The notes beneath the pieces were generated by a model that was not told the origin of the DNA, did no database searches, and worked only from the letters and a program-made list of their open reading frames with translations. A DNA stretch of 31,267 nucleotides, taken from the NCBI GenBank assembly GCA_016302965.1, contig JAEDMP010000024.1, positions 1 to 31,267 on the forward strand. The letters run 5' to 3'. Shown piece by piece: positions 27,001 to 31,267 of the stretch; the first letter of the stretch is position 1; each line of letters opens with the position of its first letter. The position numbers were made by a program, and so were the translations under genes. The stretch comes from Bacteroidaceae bacterium (GTDB lineage: Bacteria > Bacteroidota > Bacteroidia > Bacteroidales > Bacteroidaceae).

Positions 27001-27042
27001 GACCTCAATAAAACAGCATTTATTCATCAAATAAAAAAAATT

Positions 27043-27510
27043 ATGGCTTACATGTCACAGGAAGGCTACGATAAAATGGTGGCCGAGTTGAAACGTTTGG
27101 AAAGCGTGGAGCGCCCGAAAGCTTCAGCCGCTATCGCTGAGGCTCGCGACAAGGGTGACTTGAGTGAAAATTCAGAGTATGATGCTGCCAAGGAGGCACA
27201 GGCACACCTCGAAGATAAAATCAACCAGATGAAACTGGCCATCCAGGAGGCAAAGATTATCGATGTCTCCCGATTGTCTACCGATACGGTGCAGATTCTG
27301 ACCAAGGTGGAGATGACCAATCTCACCACCAAGGCCAAGATGAGCTATACCATCGTGAGCGAGAACGAGGCTGACCTGAGAGCAGGCAAGATTTCCATCA
27401 AGACGCCTATTGCACAGGGACTGCTCGGCAAGAAGGTGGGCGACGAGGTGGAAATCACCATTCCTCGCGGCAAAATCCGTCTGCGCATTGAGAATATTAC
27501 CATCGAATAA
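27043..27510 (+). CDS. greA: Transcription elongation factor GreA
   Basis: GreA enters the secondary channel of RNA polymerase and stimulates cleavage of backtracked RNA. The 155-residue product has the N-terminal coiled coil (residues about 5-75) with the tip acidic pair in EARDKGDLSENSEYDAAKEA, then the C-terminal FKBP-like domain ending TPIAQGLLGKKVGDEVEITI and PRGKIRLRIENITIE. Length matches the family. The start MAYMSQEGYDK is the family N-terminus; extension upstream would run through the leader hairpin. The HIT gene follows after 21 bases. Confidence 0.97.
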   Translation: MAYMSQEGYDKMVAELKRLESVERPKASAAIAEARDKGDLSENSEYDAAKEAQAHLEDKINQMKLAIQEAKIIDVSRLSTDTVQILTKVEMTNLTTKAKMSYTIVSENEADLRAGKISIKTPIAQGLLGKKVGDEVEITIPRGKIRLRIENITIE

Positions 27511-27531
27511 TCAAACCTGATACCAACAGAT

Positions 27532-27930
27532 ATGGCAAGTATTTTTTCAAAGATTGCAGCTGGAGAGATTCCTTCGTACAAATGTGCGGAGAGTGAAAAG
27601 TTTTATGCTTTTCTCGACATCAACCCTTTGGTAGAGGGACATACGCTGGTGATACCCCGACGCGAGGTGGATTATTTCTTCGACCTGGAAGATGACGAAC
27701 TGGCTGAATATCAGCTGTTCGCCAAACGGGTGGCTGCCGCTGTCAAGAAAGCTTTCCCCTGCAAGAAGGTGGCTCAGGTGGTGCTCGGACTGGAAGTGCC
27801 CCATGCCCATATTCATCTCATCCCGATGAACAGGGAGTCGGATGTGGACTTCCGCAAGGAGAAACTGGCGCTCACGCCCGGGCAGTTCCAGGCCATTGCC
27901 GAGAAAATCCGCAACAATTTTGAGGCATAA
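27532..27930 (+). CDS. HIT family nucleotide hydrolase/transferase
   Basis: The 132-residue product is a histidine-triad protein of the HINT-like branch, which hydrolyses adenosine phosphoramidates or related nucleotides. The core signature VPHAHIHLIP (HxHxHxx) is near residue 92, preceded by SIFSKIAAGEIPSYKCAESE and DINPLVEGHTLVIPRREVDY. Length is normal. It lies 21 bases after greA and ends at a bidirectional terminator, so greA and this gene probably form a two-gene transcript. Exact substrate unknown. Confidence 0.95.
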   Translation: MASIFSKIAAGEIPSYKCAESEKFYAFLDINPLVEGHTLVIPRREVDYFFDLEDDELAEYQLFAKRVAAAVKKAFPCKKVAQVVLGLEVPHAHIHLIPMNRESDVDFRKEKLALTPGQFQAIAEKIRNNFEA

Positions 27931-27970
27931 CGGACGAAGTAAAGGTATTCTTCATCACCCCGGAATAACG

Positions 27971-28008
27971 AAGAGGGTGGACTGACGTATCAATCAGTTC
28001 ACCCTCTT
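27971..28008. terminator. Bidirectional terminator between HIT gene and manC
   Basis: The arms 27971-27985 and 27994-28008 (AAGAGGGTGGACTGA with TCAGTTCACCCTCTT) pair over 15 bp including one G-U, with an 8-base loop. It lies between convergent genes. T-richness is modest (CTTTGTTG on the plus strand). Confidence 0.8.
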
Positions 28009-28055
28009 TGTTGATAATGGTTATTTTTGATGTGGCTATTTTGAGAGAAAACACC

Positions 28056-29147
28056 CTAAATATAATCCTCTCCCCATTTTATCTGCACCTGGTTGGCAAA
28101 TTTCTTCACCAATGACGAGGAGTCACCTTTCGGACAAATCAGCAGCACGTTGCCTTCCTCGGCCACGATATAGCCTTGCAGACCGCTCAGCACGCCCAGC
28201 TTGCCCTTCGGCAATTTGATGATGTTGTTGTGGCAGTTTTCCATCTCCACTTCCGAATCAACCACCACATTGTCCTCTCCGTATTTCTTTCCGCACTCAT
28301 AGATGGAGTGCCAGGTGCCCAGGTCGGCCCAGCCGAAGTCGCATTGCATCAGGCAGACATCTTTCTTATGGTCGAGTACGGCATAGTCGATGGAGAGGTT
28401 AGGGTAGGCGGGGTAGTTCTCGTCGATGAACTGCAGTTCCTCTTCCACCGTGTAGTCGGGATTCTCGCGCAGCAGTCGCCGCAGTACGTCGCCGAATACC
28501 AGGTCCAGCCGCTCTCTGAATTTCTTCACCGAGGCCATAAAGATACCCGTGTTCCAGAAAAACTCCCCGCTGTCCATGAATATCTGGGCATATTCGCGTT
28601 CGGGTTTCTCGGTAAACGATTGTACCTGATAGATATGGTTCTCGCCGCAGGGTTCGCCCGACTGGATATAGCCGTAGCCGGGTTCCGGACGGGTGGGTTT
28701 CACGCCAAGGGCAAGAATCAGCGGATTGTTGGATACAAACTCCATACCTTGAGCCATGTTGTTGGCAAAAGCCTCCTCGTCCAATACCAGTTGGTCGGCG
28801 GGAGTCACCACAATGCAGGCGTCAGGGTTTCGTTTGAAGATTCGCATGTGCGCCCAAGCCAAGCTTGGAGCCGTATTTCTGAGTACGGGTTCTATCAGCA
28901 GGTTTTGCTCATCCAGTTCGGTCAGTTGTTCTCTGACAATCGATGCGTAATCTCTGTTCGTACATACAAGGATGTTTTCCTTAGGCATTAGTTTGGAGAA
29001 TCGGTCAAACGTGCTTTGCAGCTGTGTTCTTCCGGTACCAAAGAAGTCGATAAACTGTTTTGGGAATTGCTCCCTGCTGCAGGGCCATAATCTGCGTCCT
29101 TTGCCTCCGGCCAGTATGACGCAAAAGTTGTTGTTAGGCTTGTTCAT
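28056..29147 (-). CDS. manC: Mannose-1-phosphate guanylyltransferase
   Basis: The enzyme makes GDP-mannose from mannose-1-phosphate and GTP, the precursor for mannose and fucose in surface glycans and protein O-glycans. The 363-residue product has the nucleotidyltransferase signature VILAGGKGRRLWPCSREQFP (residues 10-29), then NTAPSLAWAHMRI, VVTPADQLVLDEEAF, GYGYIQSG, FTEKPEREYA, EFFWNTGIFMAS and CDFGWADLGTWHSIYE. It has only the guanylyltransferase part; the C-terminal isomerase domain of bifunctional ManC/AlgA is absent. It stands alone on the minus strand with a terminator on its far side. Confidence 0.95.
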   Translation of the reverse strand: MNKPNNNFCVILAGGKGRRLWPCSREQFPKQFIDFFGTGRTQLQSTFDRFSKLMPKENILVCTNRDYASIVREQLTELDEQNLLIEPVLRNTAPSLAWAHMRIFKRNPDACIVVTPADQLVLDEEAFANNMAQGMEFVSNNPLILALGVKPTRPEPGYGYIQSGEPCGENHIYQVQSFTEKPEREYAQIFMDSGEFFWNTGIFMASVKKFRERLDLVFGDVLRRLLRENPDYTVEEELQFIDENYPAYPNLSIDYAVLDHKKDVCLMQCDFGWADLGTWHSIYECGKKYGEDNVVVDSEVEMENCHNNIIKLPKGKLGVLSGLQGYIVAEEGNVLLICPKGDSSSLVKKFANQVQIKWGEDYI

Positions 29148-29187
29148 AATTCGTCATCTTTGATAGATTATTATCTGAATTCTGCCA

Positions 29188-29217
29188 CTAAATTACGCAT
29201 TATCCTCGAAACAGCAA
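29188..29217 (-). promoter_or_regulatory. Possible promoter for manC
   Basis: Minus strand TAATTTAG (29195-29188; one mismatch to TAnnTTTG) with TTG at 29217-29215, spacer 19 bases, 40 bases before the manC start. Confidence 0.45.
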
Positions 29218-29245
29218 AAGATTTTTCATTTTTTTATAAGAAAAC

Positions 29246-29276
29246 TTGGTCAGTTCATATTTATTGTGTATCTTTG
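29246..29276 (+). promoter_or_regulatory. Promoter for tRNA-Leu
   Basis: TTG at 29246-29248, a 20-base spacer and TATCTTTG at 29269-29276 match both promoter elements, 13 bases before the tRNA 5' end. Confidence 0.85.
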
Positions 29277-29289
29277 CAGCCGAAATCAT

Positions 29290-29371
29290 GCCCAGATGGC
29301 GGAATCGGTAGACGCGCTGGTCTCAAACACCAGTGGAGCAATCCGTGCCGGTTCGACCCCGGCTCTGGGTA
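29290..29371 (+). tRNA. tRNA-Leu (anticodon CAA)
   Basis: An 82-nt cloverleaf can be folded. The acceptor arm is GCCCAGA with TCTGGGT (G-U at the first pair) and discriminator A. The anticodon stem CTGGT/ACCAG encloses CTCAAAC, giving anticodon CAA, which reads UUG. A long variable arm (TGGAGCAATCCG) marks it as a class II tRNA, and GGTTCGACCCC forms the T arm. CCA is not encoded. It is followed by a strong hairpin terminator and then by DNA of different composition, suggesting an integration site. Confidence 0.95.
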
Positions 29372-29392
29372 CGAGTTCTACTCGAAAGCGAT

Positions 29393-29432
29393 CGCTAAAT
29401 CCTTATCGACAAAGGATTTAGCGATTTTTCTT
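29393..29432 (+). terminator. Terminator after tRNA-Leu
   Basis: CGCTAAATCCTT (29393-29404) pairs perfectly with AAGGATTTAGCG (29412-29423) around a 7-base loop, followed by ATTTTTCTTT. Confidence 0.88.
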
Positions 29433-29440
29433 TCTCGGAA

Positions 29441-29518
29441 TTTCCCCACATTTTCCCCACATCTGCAAGGATTCGTGCAAAGCGAGCCCCGTATTTCCCC
29501 ACCAGAAAAGCACGAATC
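29441..29518. repeat. Direct repeats TTTCCCCAC and a 9-bp inverted repeat downstream of tRNA-Leu
   Basis: TTTCCCCACA occurs at 29441-29450 and 29452-29461 (11 bases apart), and TTTCCCCAC at 29494-29502. The arms GATTCGTGC (29470-29478) and GCACGAATC (29510-29518) form an inverted repeat spanning the third copy. Such a cluster beside a tRNA 3' end resembles integrase-binding sites of an attachment region. No integrase gene is seen in the window. Confidence 0.55.
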
Positions 29519-29616
29519 AGGGTGAATCGTAGATTCTTATAACAATGAAGAGGGTATTGCAGGAAGTCAATCAAAGGTTATAATCCCAAATCAATACGAT
29601 TAAATATCTGTATTTC

Positions 29617-29661
29617 GGCAGTTAGAACTGCCAAATTAAGATTATGTTCGTTTCAACGAAC
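29617..29661. repeat. Two successive 7-2-7 palindromes
   Basis: GGCAGTT-AG-AACTGCC (29617-29632) and GTTCGTT-TC-AACGAAC (29646-29661) have the same arm and spacer lengths, with centres 29 bases apart, but different sequences. They lie 55-100 bases beyond the end of the minus-strand gene at 29716. They could be transcript-end hairpins for that gene or recognition sites. The rest of 29525-29715 holds nothing I can support. Confidence 0.6.
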
Positions 29662-29715
29662 GAATTATAACTTGCATCCTCAGCCTTCGTAGGAAGTGAA
29701 AAGTTGATATTGCAC

Positions 29716-30348
29716 TCAAAGATTGTTCAATGCTTCTCTGCCTTTGTTGGTCAAGTAGTACGACTGCATCGGATGATTCGGTGTTTCTGGATAAAGCATG
29801 GCTATATATCCAGTCTCTATGTTAGGAGTAATATATGTGGAAACGAACCCCTTCCTGTCCTTACGTTGCATCGCTTCCATAAGAACTTTCAGGCTAGCAC
29901 CATTTTCTCCTATTGTAGATAATAATGTTCTCAACCTTCTCAACTTAGCATCCTCTCGCTTGGAGGTTGAGGGGGTTGTGGGGGTTGAGGGGCAGTATGC
30001 TTGTATGGCTGTCCTTCTAAACGTAATCCAAACAAAAGACAGTGCTTCTCTCAAGGCTTCATCAGGAACTTCCAACTTCTCTTCTCTCGTAAAGCCAACT
30101 ATCTTACCGCTGATAGAAAGATGCTTAAAGAAGAATGCCATGCCAGCATCTAATAGCGTGAAGAAGTTACCATAGGCACGTTGATTGTCGAAAAACTCAT
30201 TTTTGTTCGTGCCACGGAAACGAGCCATACGGAGCAGAAACTGAGGAAACTGGCTGGTGTAATGCAGGAACAAGGCGGCAGCAGCATTCTTCAGTTTCCC
30301 ATCTGGAGTGGTCAGTTTCAATTTCTCAACAACCATTTTTAGTGCCAT
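29716..30348 (-). CDS. Truncated/rearranged AlbA_2 (Schlafen-like) ATP-binding family protein
   Basis: The 210-residue product looks like part of the family of DNA-binding AlbA_2 plus ATP-binding proteins. Residues 1-105 (LKNAAAALFLHYTSQFPQFL, RMARFRGTNKNEFFDNQRAY, TLLDAGMAFFFKHLS, EVPDEALREAL) match the stretch that normally follows AlbA_2 and leads into the ATPase module. The ATPase core with its N-box is missing: after EALREAL the sequence passes into a Pro/Thr/Ser linker (PSTPTTPSTSKRED) and then a C-terminal winged-helix-like domain (SLKVLMEAMQRKDRKGF to YYLTNKGREALNNL). Both the N-terminal domain and the core are absent, so it may be a decayed copy. It begins immediately after the TAG stop of the upstream gene, in the same frame. 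Confidence 0.65.
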   Translation of the reverse strand: MALKMVVEKLKLTTPDGKLKNAAAALFLHYTSQFPQFLLRMARFRGTNKNEFFDNQRAYGNFFTLLDAGMAFFFKHLSISGKIVGFTREEKLEVPDEALREALSFVWITFRRTAIQAYCPSTPTTPSTSKREDAKLRRLRTLLSTIGENGASLKVLMEAMQRKDRKGFVSTYITPNIETGYIAMLYPETPNHPMQSYYLTNKGREALNNL

Positions 30349-31267
30349 CTACAATCCTTCAAGTATTATTTCCCAAAAGCCACCTTTGTCGGGACCAACA
30401 CGACGGAGATACTTACCACGCATGGCTTCGATATTGCGATAAATCGAAGTTTCGCTAATTCCGACGTTATTTGCCAACTCTGCTCTCGATATATACGGAT
30501 CTTCTATCATCAGTTCAAGTATCTTGATTCTATTAGCTGTTAATGTCTCTCCTAATGCAGCTGCCTTTTCTCTCAACTTTTCTGTTACCTTGCCATGATT
30601 TTCTGCTACCTTATGATGGTTTTCTGCTACCTTTCCGCCGTTTTCTGTTACGTTTCCAGTTTGCTTCTGTACGTTTTCTGCTACCTTGGGCACTGTAATT
30701 TTCAAGATGAACTCATCAGTCCTGAAAGATGGAACATTCGCACCATTAGCCTCTTGTTCACGACAGATACGGTCAAAACCCTCGCCGAATTCCTTTACAA
30801 AATGATATGCTTTGAGGAAGGCAGCTATTTTGGGATTACGAGAGAAGTGTGTGTGTCGGATATTAGTGGGCTTCACTTGTCCGGGGAGTTTGCCTGGAGA
30901 CTCGAACACCAGTCTGTCATCAAACATTTTGATTTGTATCTCTGTGCCCTTGATGTTGTAGGCTCTGTGGCAGCAAGCGTTGACCGTCATCTCTTGAATG
31001 ACGAATTCAGGGTAATCACGCTTTGTTACAAACTGGGCATGTTGCCCCAGGAAGGTATGCTCGCGAACCTGCGTCTCGATAAACTCAATCGTCTTCTTGA
31101 CCTGGTTCAAGATGGTTCCTTCAAATGTAACATCCTTGATGACGTTCATCTCAGCACCCACCTTCTCATCAACACCTTCGTATCTAATAAAGCGAGTGCG
31201 GGCACGAGGGAAAAACTTCTGGGGATACTTGCCAAAGAGAAGAATGCAAGCGGTGCTCACCTCTTCT
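30349..31267 (-). CDS. AlbA_2/HATPase_c_4-type ATP-binding regulator, N-terminus beyond window
   Basis: The visible 305 codons lack a start; the frame is open to the window end, and EEVSTACILLFGKYPQKFFP is clearly internal to this family (the AlbA_2 domain should lie further upstream). The ATP-binding module is seen as EMTVNACCHRAYNIKGTEIQ (N-box), DDRLVFESPGKLPGQVKP and HFSRNPKIAAFLKAYHFVKE, FGEGFDRICRE. Next comes a linker of heptads of the form KVAENxx (21-bp tandem repeats), then a winged helix (ISRAELANNVGISETSIYRN) that ends GGFWEIILEGL. Such proteins are often annotated as transcriptional regulators or RecG-like and are frequent in islands and near defence genes. Base composition is AT-richer than most of the window. 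Confidence 0.82.
   Translation of the reverse strand, partial: EEVSTACILLFGKYPQKFFPRARTRFIRYEGVDEKVGAEMNVIKDVTFEGTILNQVKKTIEFIETQVREHTFLGQHAQFVTKRDYPEFVIQEMTVNACCHRAYNIKGTEIQIKMFDDRLVFESPGKLPGQVKPTNIRHTHFSRNPKIAAFLKAYHFVKEFGEGFDRICREQEANGANVPSFRTDEFILKITVPKVAENVQKQTGNVTENGGKVAENHHKVAENHGKVTEKLREKAAALGETLTANRIKILELMIEDPYISRAELANNVGISETSIYRNIEAMRGKYLRRVGPDKGGFWEIILEGL
30578..30694. repeat. 21-bp tandem repeats coding for heptad linker
   Basis: On the plus strand TTTTCTGyTACsTT units begin at 30578, 30599, 30620 and 30641, each exactly 21 bases apart, with a further copy at 30674. They encode heptapeptides of the form KVAENxx in the linker of the ATP-binding protein. The unit length of 7 codons means gain or loss of copies keeps the frame. 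Confidence 0.85.

Noticed and set aside
29160..29525. Open frame running through the tRNA-Leu gene
   Set aside because: It is an accidental translation of the tRNA and its terminator.

Overview
The window looks like a chromosomal segment of a Prevotella-like member of the Bacteroidales. The support is promoter boxes of the Bacteroidetes form TAnnTTTG (often with TTG 19-20 bases upstream), few Shine-Dalgarno sites, a PorZ-type type IX secretion protein, a DUF4254 + GT9 gene pair, and secreted proteins with short Prevotella-style C-terminal tails. Most of the window is housekeeping DNA. Two stretches look different: the AT-richer CotH region (about 4.8-7.1 kb) and everything downstream of a tRNA-Leu gene (29.4 kb to the end).

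Layout. 1-4599 (minus): mutS, cut by the window edge, then a MATE exporter and an acyltransferase-3 membrane protein. 4600-5637: a gene-free kilobase with three separate inverted-repeat structures, one of them a 40-bp perfect AT palindrome inside larger arms made of TCATGACC repeats. 5638-8319 (plus): a secreted CotH-like kinase and a DUF418 membrane protein. 8400-9413 (minus): a secreted two-domain protein. 9659-16134 (plus): leuS, then yitT and a continuous rdgB-porZ reading frame that shares 4 nt with yitT. 16159-20576 (minus): nadA translationally coupled to a GT2 glycosyltransferase, a large membrane protein and a second acyltransferase. 20577-21082: a divergent intergenic region with DnaA-box-like sites, several in an 11-12 bp phased array beside AT-rich DNA; it is a candidate replication origin or DnaA-binding locus. 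21083-21607 (plus): a TrmH-type methyltransferase. 21690-24348 (minus): DUF4254, GT9 heptosyltransferase-like, rubredoxin and cyclophilin. 24561-27930 (plus): pdxB, a C1 peptidase, a candidate small RNA, greA and a HIT protein. 28056-29147 (minus): mannose-1-phosphate guanylyltransferase. 29290-29371: tRNA-Leu(CAA). 29372-31267: direct and inverted repeats followed by two adjoining reading frames of the Schlafen/AlbA_2-type ATP-binding family, probably the edge of an integrated island.

How the genes relate. Several genes serve the cell envelope: GT2, the GT-C-like membrane protein, two acyltransferases, GT9/DUF4254, and ManC for GDP-mannose. PorZ and the tailed secreted proteins point to type IX-type export. 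The observations most worth following up are the phased DnaA-like array, the RdgB-PorZ frame with a signal peptide in its middle, the 5.3-5.5 kb palindrome, the short promoter-terminator unit upstream of greA, and the tandem AlbA_2-type frames separated by a single amber codon.
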